A program made the position numbers and the translations under genes. Below the pieces are notes generated by a model. That model ran no database searches. It was not told the origin of the DNA and saw nothing but the letters and a program-made list of their open reading frames with translations. This document shows positions 24,485 to 35,690 of a stretch of DNA of 64,000 bases, piece after piece (the stretch's first letter is position 1; the number at the start of each line of letters is the position of its first letter). The DNA is from Casuarina equisetifolia (taxonomy: Eukaryota; Streptophyta; Magnoliopsida; Fagales; Casuarinaceae), in assembly GCA_028551475.1 (NCBI GenBank), contig CM052354.1, positions 13,345,001 to 13,409,000 on the forward strand, in the 5' to 3' direction.

Positions 24485-26638
24485 TGACCATTGTGTAAAA
24501 AAGGCTCATTTTTCTGAAAGTTAATTATAATATTTTCTTAATAATCCTACATTATCCTCAATTACACATCAAATCACATAATTGTTGGTAAAGATTATTA
24601 CTTCGTCATTTTCCTCCTGACATGTTTGACCATTGTGTTAAAGTGGGCGCCAATTAAAGTTTTGGTCCTGTTGTCGCTTGTCCTATGTCCTTAAAACTAC
24701 CAATATAGGGTAGGTAAAGGAGAAAGATTATTGTACAATAGTTGTGCTCAAAATAATATGCAGATTCATCCCCTCATTCCTACCTCCATCAAGAAATAAT
24801 TCTAAATTGTGATTTACACAGCAATTAGTATGTAGTAAAGTTACAAAAATTTTGAAAAAATGTAGAACATTCCACCACATTCTGTATCCGATGCCTCAGC
24901 AGCTCCACATTGACCCCATGTGTTTAGGCACCCCTTCCGTCCATGACATTTTCTGCCAAGTCACCTCTTCTGTGATTTGAACTCTAAATGTAAGGTTTGG
25001 CTCTGATACCAAATGTAACAAATCCAACCATTGAGCCAAAAGGCCTAAGCTTGTTAGCATGTTAGATTCAATAACCTTTAGGACCATAACATTGCCCATG
25101 CCTAATCTTTTTAAACACTTCTCATACTTTGAATGCTATACAAGGAGAAAATGGAAGAAAGGAAGAGAGAGAAGTGACTAGGACCCCAATACACTCCCTC
25201 TAATGAATCAGTATTTCCTATTTGTATATTTGATTTCACCTTCCATTATTTGCCTCTTTTTTTTTTTTAGTGAGATTGCAAAATGCACATTACTCACATG
25301 TTAGGCCTTGTTCTCCCTGGGAGGAGAATTGCCCCATATCTTTTGACATTTATGCCACATCCAAACTGGTTTTTATATCAATGAATATTTGTTGTAGGCC
25401 AATAAGCTGAGGACGTAAAAAATGAACGCATCTTGGGTTGCGGCAGGCAAATGAGCAGAAAGCTATGTTACGCATAGCCTTCAAGATAGTTAAGAAAAAG
25501 CAAGCTATGGCTACCCAAAAAGGAAAACAAAAAGGTATTTGGCCCCCTAAAATAATAAATCCAGTAGTGACTTTTACCTCACATTCTTTAAAATGCATTC
25601 ATTTCCAATTAATTTTGACTTCTCTAATCGATAACTTAAATTAAAAATATTTACTTTATACCAAAGACAATACTTAGTTCAAAAAGTGGGCATGGACGAA
25701 AAATAATTAAGCAAATTCTACATACTTTTAAAGGAACTGAAACATTATGTAAGCTAAGGCCCCACTTTGACCTTTGCACTTTCTCGTTTCCTTCTTTCCG
25801 ACAATCCAAGGTTGAGAAATCTTTTGCTTTCCTAGCTCGATGCATACAGTCTTTCTTTGGGAGCTTAGAATAATGCTACATTGATATTGGAAAGAGCTAG
25901 TTACGAGTCATTAGAATTGAATCTAAAGAATTAAGATACAATAATGGAGTTGTCTGAGGGAGAAGACGAGACTGAGTGACTGTCAGCCAAAAATCAGAGA
26001 GCACGAAATGACCAAAAGAGTATCTCACTTCTTTTTAATTGGTAGCTGGTGTTGTCTGGGATCAATGAACAAAAAAGGATAGCTTTTGTTTTCCTAAAAT
26101 TCATTGAAAATAGAAGTACAATATAAAAAGCCAAGGATTAAGAAAGGGGAAGGCAAGAAAAAGTTGATTAACATCTTAAAAACAAAGATTACCAGAAATA
26201 TATATTAACAGAGATGGGTCCTATGCGTCTTAGGTTACTTAACATAAGGACTGAAAAGAAAAAAAAAAGTAGAATGGTTATACACAAAGAAAGATGACAC
26301 TGGTAGTCAAAAGACGACCTTCTAAACTTGGTCATAAGAATTACTAGTCAAAAGGCTACTAAGCACCAAATTCCCTCCCACTGTTCCATGCGACACAATG
26401 GAGGCAGACCAAAATCTTTCTGACGCCACCTGCAAGATACTCCACTACTCCCTTCTAAACACTACAGGGGACCGAAATCCTCACACCCATCTACAAAATA
26501 TTGATTTCCTAATGTTAAGATATTATGATATTATGATATTTCGAGACAGGATGTCAGCACAGCCCATGCCTAATCTTTTAATCATTGTTCATGATTTGAA
26601 TGCCAAAGAAGGAGAAAATGGAAGGGAGGGACCCATTG
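24485..26638. repeat. Segmental duplication block, copy 1 (pairs with 32740-34920)
   Basis: 24485-24860 matches 32740-33235 and 25085-26620 matches 33325-34910, with the order kept. The shared text includes TTGACCATTGTGTT..., the CCCTGGGAGGAGAATTGCCCCATATC stretch at about 25315 and 33530 (given in part), and a TATAAAAAGCCAA motif at about 26124 and 34377. The segment 24865-25085 has no counterpart in copy 2 and holds a retrotransposon primer site. A minus-strand frame at 25651-25845, also present in copy 2, has no known family. Confidence 0.8.
24995..25090 (-). mobile_element. Orphan LTR edge with initiator-Met primer binding site
   Basis: The minus strand reads TTACA, then TT, then TGGTATCAGAGCCAAAC (plus-strand positions 24995-25011). 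This is a well-preserved tRNA-iMet primer site 2 bp after an LTR-like end. The LTR side would run rightward from 25014 (TGTAAC). No second LTR or coding segment is visible, so it is a fragment or a very small non-autonomous element. Confidence 0.5.
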
Positions 26639-26947
26639 GGACAAGCTCCATGTATGTGCTAAGGACCCATTGGAATTCTGTTGTTGCAAACAACAATCTC
26701 AGGGTAGATGATGAGATCCAACTATGGTCTTTCCGAGTTGGTGTCGAAGAACGACTTTGTCTCGCTCTTGCGGCGGTTAAAAGAGGGGAGACGCTGAGGG
26801 GCAAAGCGTCCAAAAGTTAGAAATACCGATGGAAGAAGCAGCTCCCGGCCAGATGAAGTGGGATGTGGATGCGAGCGTGACAGGTGTGGGATCCGCAGGG
26901 AAGAGTAGACTCCAAAGCTGGGTCGTGGAGTCAGTCAAATCAAACTA
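26639..26947 (+). pseudogene. B3-domain (DUF313-type) gene fragment, copy I
   Basis: Only the C-terminal part of the B3 domain is present: SSMYVLRTHWNSVV, then NNNLRVDDEIQLWSF and RVGVEERLCLAL. It is joined at about 26638 to the unrelated duplication block, which supplies an upstream open frame from 26398. After the ALAAV motif the frame slips relative to the copies at 50.7 and 57.2 kb and stops at 26820. The original C-terminus can still be followed in another frame to about 26947. It lacks the N-terminal half and most of the DNA-binding fold, so it is called a pseudogene. Confidence 0.8.
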
Positions 26948-27748
26948 AGGCAGGCAAGATCACTGAAGATTTTATGTGAACTGGTGATTTTTTTTTTCTT
27001 CTTCATTTTTTCCTATGTGTAAAATATGGTGCATTAACGAGGAACTATCTTTCGGCATTATAATGAATAAGATTTGATTGATGACAGATCTATCTACAAG
27101 TAGCCCGGTTCATGAGCTGAACATAGCACTAGCAAGACTAAGTATATATTGAAAACATAAATGATAACCTCGTGCTACACATGGTTTTGATATATGGAAT
27201 TTCGTAGTTTATTTCAAGTTATAATAAAAAATACACTCCAACTCTTAGCAACAAACTAAAAAATTATATGATATAAGCTTTTATCTCTTAATTGCAAAAA
27301 TAAGAGCACTAGTTTACTATCATCAATCACATATTATTACCTAAGTGTTTAAAGTTGATTTAAATTAAGAGATTTATGCAGTTCTTCCAAGTAACAAACA
27401 TGCAAAATCTCTTACCATGGTAATCCATCCTAAATAACCAAATGATGTAATTATTATTTTTATGATTTTTTTCATTAAAACAGACAATAAAAATAAAAAA
27501 TCATAAAACCAATAATAATACACAATTAAATGGAAAGTTCAAATAACAAAATTATTTCAAAACTTTATCACAATACTATGAAAGAATCTCATGGATTCAT
27601 TGTCAGTGGGTAGGCCTTAAAAGTAAAATTGCAAAAATTCCTGTGAATGATATTGAAACCAAGTTTGAACAATTAAGCCAGAAAACACGTAACAAAGAGA
27701 TTAAGAAATATGCCAAATTTGTAAGAAATGATGAAAATTGTGGCATTA
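26948..27748. repeat. B3-FAS1 intergenic block, copy 1
   Basis: AT-rich spacer that recurs after the other two B3 copies (51004-51775 and 57487-58261). Shared wording includes GAACTGGTGAT or GAACTGGCGATC just after the stop, ATAAAATATGGTGCA, and GGCATTATAATGAATAAGA. No coding segment is seen. Confidence 0.7.
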
Positions 27749-28625
27749 TTACATGCTGTCATAGACCATCAGAGTAGGGCGTACGTACCAAGATGCACCG
27801 ACCGTAGCACTACGTTTACAACATAACCACTTTGCAGACACGTCATAGGCTTCCTCGAGGCAGGAGAAGAATACATCGGGAACTGAGAGTCCATCACAGG
27901 CCATGATGATCCTCGACCTCCACTGAGGGTTTGAATTGTGGCATCGGAACCTCACTGCAATATCCTTTCCCTTCAGCAACGTCACAAACTCCGTTCACCA
28001 TTCGATGCACAGCGTTGGTTCCTCCGCCGCTGACGATCAGATCATACGAGGAAGCGACTGGATGGATATGAGGGAACGGCAAGAACACGGCATGGACCAC
28101 GATCCTGAGGTTGCGAATGACGTCGGGAACCTTGATTCTCACGTAGTTAATCCTCATCGGCTCCGCCAGCAAGCCTCCGCCTGCTGTGGTGACAACTAGC
28201 AACTGGCCTCGCTCGAGTGTCGGCAGAGTCGTCCCCACCGGAAGCTTCGTGAGGTCGGAGAATGTTAGCAAGCGATTCGGCACAATATGAAAACGAAGAT
28301 TGCTGATGTACGAATGAGAGCCCGTCAAGTTCGAGACATCGTCAACCGCGAACGCCGTCATGTTTTTGAGGCCAACAAGCTCGGCGTACTTAACCTTCAG
28401 GGCGAGTGCCAGGATGCTAAATCCGTTGTTACGTAGCCTGAGCATGGCATCCTTTAGCATCAGACGCATGATAGAGGGCTCGGCCTGCTACGCCACCACG
28501 CGGTTAGGAGGGAACGAGAGCGAGGTCATAGCCTGGACGACTCAAGAGAACGGTGAGAGAGGAAAGATGAAGCGTTGGAGGCCCTGGACGATTAGCGGAG
28601 CTTGGCGCGCGCCAAACCTGTAGAG
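27749..28625 (-). pseudogene. FAS1 (fasciclin) domain protein, second domain and tail, copy F1
   Basis: The minus-strand frame 27894-28469 encodes a nearly whole FAS1 domain. It reads MLKDAMLRLRNNGFSILALA, then LKNMTAFAVDD, FHIVPNRLLTFSDL and VRIKVPDVIRNLRIVVHAVF, followed by a tail with GTNAVHRMVNGVCDV. An overlapping frame (27749-27985) carries the rest of the tail, DGLSVPDVFFSCLEEAYDVS, so a frameshift separates them. Upstream, the end of a first FAS1 domain (IVQGLQRFIFPLSPFS) is cut by in-frame stops. FAS1 proteins are secreted or membrane-linked cell-wall glycoproteins with adhesion roles. This copy lacks signal peptide and most of domain 1. Confidence 0.78.
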
Positions 28626-29062
28626 CTTCACAATACTACCGGGGAACTGAGATTTCTTAGAGGAGTGGCTCATATCGACGACGGTGAAGTGACACATGGA
28701 GAACATGTTAAGAATGAAATGCAAATTTTGATTTTTATTATTTCTATAAAACTCGTAGGTAGAATGAATATTTGGTGCATTATTTTTTTTTAATATTACA
28801 ATGCATGTACTCAATTCATGCACACAAGGTATAAGGAATTTAATTACCTAAAATACTAATCAACCATTTGGCAAAATTATAAACTCTAACATTACATCCT
28901 CTTTGCCGCAGCAAGAAATAAAACCTAGAAGATCGTTCTGGGACGAATTACACAATGTGAATCAGCTTCAGCATTCTGCCAGCACCTTTTGATACCACGG
29001 CACTGTTTCTGACCAGTTTGTGCTGGGTTGGACGGTGTCTGCGGTGGTGGGTTGGACGGTGT

Positions 29063-29479
29063 CTACGGGAGTGGCTTGGACGGTGGTGGACGCAGGCCCA
29101 TAGAAACATCGTAGGCCTCTCGTCTCTTCTCATCGCAGAGAAGCTCCAGCGCATTTTTGATGAGGCGAAATGCAGCAGGCGCCGCAGGAGAGTAGGAAAA
29201 GTCAGGATGAACGAACTTCACCAGCCGGCAAAAAGAGTCGGTGATGGTGTCTTCACTGAGAGATGCATCGGCCTTCAACTTGAGAAGCTCATGGTAATTA
29301 ACCAGCCCAGACTTAGTCTTCTTTGTAGCCACGTAGAGCATACGGTAGGCCGCAAGTGCTCTGTTGATCCCGGGAAAAAATGGATCTAGGGTTTTGGCCG
29401 AAAGCACAAGATCATAAGCCTCCTTTATTTTGCGGTCGAAAAGTTTTTCCTTGGCATAGTCGAGCAAGGCGTCCGTCAT
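29063..29479 (-). CDS. Short DnaJ-like (J-domain) protein, copy D1
   Basis: A 138-residue protein if it starts at the ATG at 29479 (MTDALLDYAKEKL). The frame stays open upstream to an ATG at 29590 (175 residues), but those extra residues look like translated leader. The N-terminus resembles the helical preamble of plant J-proteins that start with AKE-rich helices (IKEAYDLVLSAKTLDPFFP). The J-domain-like part has YHELLKLKADASLSEDTI, the HPD tripeptide in KFVHPDFSYSP, and AFRLIKNALELLCDEKRREAYD. HPD is the motif that stimulates Hsp70 ATPase, so a co-chaperone role is plausible. Compared with copy D3, a CAG codon has become the TAG stop after PSKPLP, removing a proline-rich tail. Confidence 0.75.
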   Translation of the reverse strand: MTDALLDYAKEKLFDRKIKEAYDLVLSAKTLDPFFPGINRALAAYRMLYVATKKTKSGLVNYHELLKLKADASLSEDTITDSFCRLVKFVHPDFSYSPAAPAAFRLIKNALELLCDEKRREAYDVSMGLRPPPSKPLP

Positions 29480-29599
29480 GGCTGTAGTCGGATGAACAGA
29501 AGCGAGCGAGAACGAGAACCAGAACGAATCCGGAAGAGAGCAATTCCGGTAGCGTGAGAACGGAGAGAATGGTATGTGATCTCGAAGCAAGCGAATGAT

Positions 29600-29660
29600 T
29601 GTCAGACGGTTTATGGGCCTCTATGATTTGGTTAGTTTTGGCGGGAATTCTAAAAGTTAA
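29600..29660 (-). promoter_or_regulatory. Shared promoter block with E2F-like motif, upstream of DnaJ copy D1
   Basis: The block contains AGACGGTTTATGGGCCTCTA followed by TTTTGGCGGGAA at 29636-29647; on the minus strand this is TTCCCGCCAAAA, close to the E2F consensus. The same block recurs at about 36875, 52595, 54575 and 58965, and in a diverged form upstream of the FAS1 starts at about 35750 and 53495. Confidence 0.5.
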
Positions 29661-29726
29661 AAGAAGATGTCAACCTTGCCGCGTCGCCTAATTCGGAGAA
29701 GTGGTTATTTTATATGACGGGTGCTC

Positions 29727-29734
29727 TATAAAAG
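29727..29734 (+). promoter_or_regulatory. TATA box of polygalacturonase copy P1
   Basis: TATAAAAG, 107 bp before the ATG at 29841, in a block (CTTGCCGCGTCGCCTAATTC onward) shared with the promoter of the second polygalacturonase at 61.7 kb. Confidence 0.6.
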
Positions 29735-29840
29735 CAGATGTAGCTCCCCCGTCTTTTCTCTTTCTCGTGCGCCAGTATCTGAATTCTTTGTAATTGAGTT
29801 TTAGATTCTCCAAGCAGAGTTTTCGAGAACGCGTCGAGTA

Positions 29841-32391
29841 ATGACGACCAAGGGGAAATTACCTCTTCTTCTTTCGCTGCTCTTTTTTGCCATTATCCTC
29901 TCCACGTCCAGGGTCTCCTTTCAGGCAAAAAAGCTTCACGTCGGGATGACCAAACCCCACGAGCAGCCGAAACATAGGAGTATGACGACACTGGTGGCTC
30001 AGATCTTGCAGGTCCTGCACCAGCCCCTTCCAGGATTTTTAATGTTTTGTCTTTTGGAGCTAAGGGTGACGGAGTCTCAGACGACTCTAAGGTAATTAAA
30101 AAATAAAAAATTTGGATCCCTGGGAGACATATTAGCGGCAAGTTATATCATAATTTTCTTATTGTGTGAACAAAGCAGGCGCTCCAAGCAGCATGGCAGG
30201 CAGCTTGCAGGATTGAAGGGGCTACAGTAGAAATACCATCAGATTCCAAGTTCCTCATCCGCCCCGTTACTCTTCGGGGCCCTTATATGCGTCATCTCGT
30301 ACTTCAGGTTTTCTTTCTTCTTCTCATCTCATTTCCTGTTATTTGGTCTTAGGTTCGACACCCTAAAGATGTGTGGGTTAAATAAATAAAAATATATATA
30401 TTACTTTTCTTTTTTGCCACCCTAATATTTTAGGATTTACACACTTGAATGAATAAATGCTTATCACACTTACCTATATGAGTACAATTTCAACAGATCG
30501 ATGGAACTATCTTGGCTCCTACAGATGTTCATTCATGGCCAATGTCCAGTTTATTTCAATGGATCAATTTCAAATGGCTCCATAACTTTACAATTCAAGG
30601 TAATGGCATTGTTGATGGTCAAGGTTCTAATTGGTGGCATACCTCTTAAGTTTATGATGTTCAAGTTAGCATCAATCCGACTTCCTTGAAACTTTTACGT
30701 TAAACAAGTAATGAAGAATGACGGCTAATCTTTTAGTATTGATGCATTGCAAACAAAATCAAAGATCACTCCAAAAACCAAACCGACTGTAAGATTTAAA
30801 TTATCTTCTCAATTCATAAGTTTGTTTTCCTTGAAACAATTGGAAGGGTAGATGCTAATTTTAATCTTGTGGATATTCTCCTTCTCCTATATAGGCTTTG
30901 AGATTCTATTACGGCTTTAATGTCACAGTTTGCGACATCAAAATCATAAACAGTCCACGATGCCACTTAAAATTTGACAACTCTTGCAATGTGAAAGTTA
31001 GCAATATCATGGTTTCTTCACCAAAGATAGTCCAAACACAGACGGGATTCATTTGCAAAATAGTAAAAATGTAGAAATTCAGCATTCTAATATCGATTGT
31101 GGTAAGACCACAAATTTGAATTTTTCTATTGCTTCTCCAATAAAACATAGGAAGAGTTGTAAGGCTAGTTCCCCAATGCCATGCACCATAGTTTTTGCTT
31201 TACATGCCTAATATGCTATTTGCATGATGTCCATGTCATATTGATTTGTTAAGGGAAAACTTAGATTCCTTCATCTCTTTTAGACTGATTTCTTTATTGC
31301 CAAAAAAGAACAAGTCCAAAGTCTTGCGCTTAGGCATGTAGGAGATTTGGAACCAAGACTAAGTCCTTTCCTCTCTTTTAAAATCGTTTATATATATCTC
31401 TTTCTTTCTTTCTTTCTTTCTTTTTTCCCTTTTTCCCTTTCTTTCTTTTAGTCACACCCCCTCTTAAGACAAATGTGGTCTTGGAAAGCTATTTACCTTG
31501 TAGAGAATGATTGGTTGAATGACTCTTTTTATTTTCATGGTCTTTGTATTTAGTAAAATTGCAACACATTATAGCGCTGATGCTTCTCTGGTTATAGTTA
31601 TGAATTTATTCTCTCTTTGATAGGTGATGATTGTGTATCCATACAAACTGGTTGCTCCAATGTCCACATTCACCGTATCAATTATGGTCCTGGACATGGT
31701 ATAAGGTAAACCAATATGTTACAATCATCAAAGATGGTTATAGTAAATGTGAAGCTACAAGGTAGAACTAAATCTTTAAATATCATCATTTAAATAGGAG
31801 GGCTAGGAAAGGATCAAACTATTGCTTGTGTGTTTGATATTGTTGTCAACAATATCTCAATTCAAAATGCTCTATCAGGCGTAAGGATTAAGACATGGCA
31901 GGTACAAAGTTAATCCAAGACTATCGTAATGTTATTATTTTTTGTTATCTTACAATAACCTCATTCTTTGTTTCGTCAAATAGGGGAGCATAGGCTCAGT
32001 AAAAAATGTATCATTTAAAAATGTTCAAATTTCTAATGTCAAGGTTCCAATAGTAATTGACCAATTCTTTGGCGAGAAGACTATCCACAAGAATAGCACA
32101 AGGGCAGTACAGATATTTGGTGTTAAATATGGTCAAATAAATGGGACATATTTGAAGTAACCAATTAGTCTAGCTTGTAGCATTGCCATTCCATGCACTC
32201 ACATCAAACTCAAGGATATTCAGTTGAAGCCCTCACCACGCTATCAACATTTTAAAACGGGTATGTGTTCGGATTCATATGGGAAATCAAAAGGTCACCT
32301 AGCTCCTACAAGTGTACACCATTGTTTAAGTAGTAGATGTGATTCAATTGAGAGAATGGCAAGATCACATGCCAGTAATGTATGTTACTAA
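29841..32391 (+). pseudogene. Polygalacturonase (GH28) pseudogene, copy P1
   Basis: Exons by comparison with P2 are 29841-30091, 30179-30307, 30497-30664, about 30753-30788, 30895-31101, 31624-31705, about 31794-31901 and 31984-32391. The encoded family hydrolyses homogalacturonan in the cell wall. A signal peptide start, the GDDCVSIQTGC motif, GHGI and RIKTW remain visible, and the last exon runs to the usual SH-VCY end. It is dead by several lesions: a 4-bp deletion in exon 1 (after PKHRS), a TAA in exon 3 (after WWHTS), loss of the AG acceptor of exon 4, a 1-bp deletion in exon 5 near the NTD motif, loss of the exon 7 acceptor, and a TAA in the last exon (after NGTYLK). Confidence 0.88.
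31398..31450. repeat. CTTT-type microsatellite in intron of P1
   Basis: A run of CTTT units followed by interrupted pyrimidine tract. A shorter version lies at the same intron position in P2 (about 63460-63505). Confidence 0.8.
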
Positions 32392-32739
32392 AAATTGGTT
32401 TATGTCATCGTTATCTCTTTTTATTTCTCTAATCCATTGAAGTTTGTTTGCCTTTTATTGCATTTAGTTTTTTATTACTATAGAAAGGCAATACAACTGT
32501 ACTAAAAAGTTGTCAAGAAATACAAGTGTTCTTCTCTTCTTCTTCATATTGATCTTTGAATTCTTTATGCCCTTTCTTTTTCTTATATTATTATTTTTAT
32601 ATATCAATTTCTACAATACTGAAGATGCTTAGGCATCTTTAAAAAGAGCATGGACATGATTTGAATGTTGTTGGGCCACATCCAATTGGCCAACAATCAG
32701 GCTTGCAAAGGCAACTTGAGAGAAAGGGGGGGTTGGGTA

Positions 32740-34920
32740 ATTAACCATTGCATAAAAAAGGCTCATTTTCTAAAAGTTAATTATTGAATAAATCAATAAC
32801 AATTATTAGTCTACATATTCTCTTTTATTCATAATAATAAAATGAATTATTAATATCAACTCATTTTCTTTTATTTTAGAAGAAAAACTATATGTATATT
32901 ATAATATTTTCCTAATAATGCTACATTCTCCTCAATTACACATCAAATCACATAATTATTGGTAAAGATTATTACTCAATCATTTTCCTCCCGACATGTT
33001 TGACCATTGTGTTGAAGTGGGTACCAATTAAAGTTTTAGTCATGCTTTCGCTCGTCCTATGTCCCTAAAATAGCCAGAATAGGGTAGGTAAAGGAGAAAG
33101 ATTATTGTACTTTAGTTGTGCTCAAAATAATACCCAGATTCATCCTCTCCTTCCTTCCTCCATCAAGAAATAATTCTAAATTGTGATTTACACAGCAATT
33201 CCTATGGAATAGAGTCATAAAAATTTCCAAAAAATGTCAGAACAATTCTATGCCCCTGCTTACCTATGCCTTATGTAGTATCTTAATTCAACTGGAAGTA
33301 CGCAATTTATCTTTCAGTTGGGCATATACCGACTTTGCCCATGCCTAATCTCTTTAAACACTTCTCATGCTTTGAATGCTATACTAGGAGAAAATGAAAG
33401 AGAGGAAGAGAGAGAAGTGACTAGGACCCCAATACAGTCCCTCTAATGAATCAATATTTCAATTTTTATTTCTTTTTTATGATTGAGATTGCAAAACACA
33501 CATCACTTCACATACTAGGCCTTATTCTCCCTGGGAGGAGAATTGCCCCATATCTTTCGAGATTTATGCCATATCCAAACTAGTTTTTATGTCAATGAAT
33601 ATTTGTTGCAAGCCAACAAGCTGAGGACGTAAAAAATGAACGCATCTTGGGTTGTGGCAGACAAATGAGCAAAAAACCGTGTTATGCACTGCCTTAAAGA
33701 TAGTTAAGAAAAAGCAAGCTATGCTACCCAAAAAGGAAAACGTAAAGGTATTTGGCCCCCTAAAATAATAAGTTCAGTAGTGACTTTTACCTCACATTCT
33801 TTAAAATGCATTCATTTCCAATTAATTTTGACTTCCCTAATCGGTAACTTGAATTAAAAATATTTACTTTACAGCAACAACAATACTGAGTTCAGAAAGT
33901 GGGCATGGACGAAAAATAATTAAGCAGATTCTATATATTTTGAAAGGACCTGAAACATTATGCAAGCTAAGACCCCACTTTGACCTTTGCACCTTCCCGA
34001 TTCCTTCTTTCTGACAATCCAAGGTCGAGAAATCTTTTGCTTTCCTAGCTCGATGCATACAATCTTTCTTCGGGAGCTTAGAATAATTCTTCATTGATAT
34101 TGGAAAGAGCTAGTTACACATCATTAGAATTGAATATGAAGAATTAAGATACAATAATTGAGTTGTCTAAGGGAGAAGACAAGATTGAGTGATTGTCAGC
34201 CAAAAATCAAAGCGCACGAAATTACCAAAACAGTATCTCACTTCTTTTTAATTGGTAGCTGGCGTTGTCTGGGATCGACGAAAAAAAAATAGCTTTTGTT
34301 TACTAAAAGTTTATTGACATAGAAAAAATGAATAGCTTTTGTTTTCTTAAAATGTGTTGAAAATAGAAGGACAATATAAAAAGCCAAAGATCAAGAAAGG
34401 GGAAGCCAAGAAAAAGTTGCTAAACATCTTAAAAACAGCAATTACCGGACATATATATTATCAGAGATGGGTCCTATGCATCTTAGGTTACTTAACATAA
34501 GGACCAAAAAAAATAAAAAATAAAAGGTAAAATGGTTATACATAAAGAAAGATGACACTAGTAGTCAAAAAGCTACTCCGCGCCAAATGCCCTCTCATTG
34601 TTCAATGTGACACAATAGAGGCAGACCAAAATCCTTCTGACCCCACTTGCAACATACTCCACTTCAAAGACTGGCGTGGGGGGCCAGAATCCTTGTCCCG
34701 AATCTGTGAAAAATAATAATTTTTAAACCCATGAAAGTTACTACTCTTCCACTACTCCCTACAGGGACCGAAATCCTCACACCCATCTACAAAATATTGA
34801 TTTCTTAATGTTAAGATATTATGATATTTTGAGATAGGACGTCAACACAGCCCATGCCTAATCTTTTAACCAGTTCTCATGATTTGAATGCCAAAGAAGG
34901 AGAAAATGGAAGGGAGGGAG
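32740..34920. repeat. Segmental duplication block, copy 2 (pairs with 24485-26638)
   Basis: It follows the P1 polygalacturonase and repeats the block of 24.5-26.6 kb in the same orientation, with an insertion near 32790-32890 and a different segment at 33235-33325. The minus-strand frame 33864-34094 (MHRARKAKDFSTLDC core) corresponds to 25651-25845. At 34920 the match ends, where copy 1 passes into the B3 fragment. Confidence 0.8.
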
Positions 34921-35152
34921 AAGCGACATGGACCTAATCTTTTTCAATGATAGTTTAAGATTGATTGTGAGTCAAGATTTTGACAAATATCATATAGTAA
35001 CAGTCCTTTTTGTTTTTGAAATATATTATCATAAGATTGTCATATCATTTAAGCTTATATATGTCACTATATTTTTCAAGGATGAATGTCCAAAATATTT
35101 TAATATTTTAAAGATTTTTGTGTTGTTTACATAAATGAAATTTTTATTCTCT

Positions 35153-35637
35153 TCAAGAGATAGTGGACGACGACAAGAAAGGAGCGATGAAGCCTTGGAG
35201 GCCATGGACAACGAGGAAACCGTTGTTAAAGAGATTGGGACACATGACCTCCACTCCTCCGATAAAGATCTTCGCAGAGGCTTCAGTTTCGCTGCCGTTC
35301 TTGGACTGCTCGGAGGTAACGGTTACACAGCGGCTTGGGCTCAAGGTCTCTATTTTGGTACCGAAAGGAAGCTTCCTCAGATAGCTGATGTTGAAGAGGC
35401 CAGGAACAATGTGTGAGGATCAGAGGAGGGAGAGCCATGTGGGAGAAGAACCGAGTGGTCTTGGAATTCTTGATTGGGTGGCTGTGTTACTCCTGTTGGT
35501 GGTGGAGGAAATGAAGGTGTTGGAGGCGGGAAGCCTTGCTCCAGTTCTTCAATGGCGGTTGCGCTGGGGAAGCAGAACGATGCGAGGAGGGACATTGCCA
35601 CCACGGCCGCTGCGAATCGGAGAGATGGCGCAATCAA
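35153..35637 (-). pseudogene. FAS1 protein N-terminus and part of domain 1, copy F2
   Basis: The minus-strand start (ATG at 35637) encodes a clear signal peptide, with the hydrophobic stretch AAAVVAMSLLASFCF, then a proline-rich stretch (GFPPPTPSFPPPP). After about residue 60 the frame slips. The FAS1 domain continues in another frame as IVPGLFNISYLRKLPFGTKI and ASAKIFIGGVEV, then LFNNGFLVVHGLQGFIAPF, ending at a breakpoint near 35160. The first part of FAS1 domain 1 is deleted at the frame change, and domain 2 is missing. A TATA box lies upstream, so it may be transcribed, but it cannot make the full secreted protein. Confidence 0.78.
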
Positions 35638-35680
35638 AGCGTGATTGTGAAGCCAGTGATCGGAAATGAAGCCGAGGAGA

Positions 35681-35690
35681 ATATTTATAA
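35681..35690 (-). promoter_or_regulatory. TATA box of FAS1 copy F2
   Basis: The minus strand reads TTATAAATAT 44 bp upstream of the F2 start codon. The same motif and spacing occur in front of copy F4 (53427-53436). Confidence 0.6.

Noticed and set aside
26398-26820. 140-codon plus-strand frame read as a whole gene
   Set aside because: The first half comes from the duplicated non-genic block and only the second half is B3; the frame is an accidental fusion over a breakpoint.
29018-29389. Plus-strand frame of 123 codons, also found at 36311-36658 and 54036-54407
   Set aside because: It is the antisense shadow of the DnaJ-like gene; it recurs only because the gene is duplicated and has no family motif.
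31398-31450. CTTT run as a regulatory element or CRISPR-like array
   Set aside because: Simple intronic microsatellite, with a counterpart at the same intron position of P2; no spacers.
35388-35669. Plus-strand frame opposite the FAS1 signal-peptide region (also 53155-53415)
   Set aside because: Antisense to a clear signal peptide and proline-rich coding start; no independent evidence.
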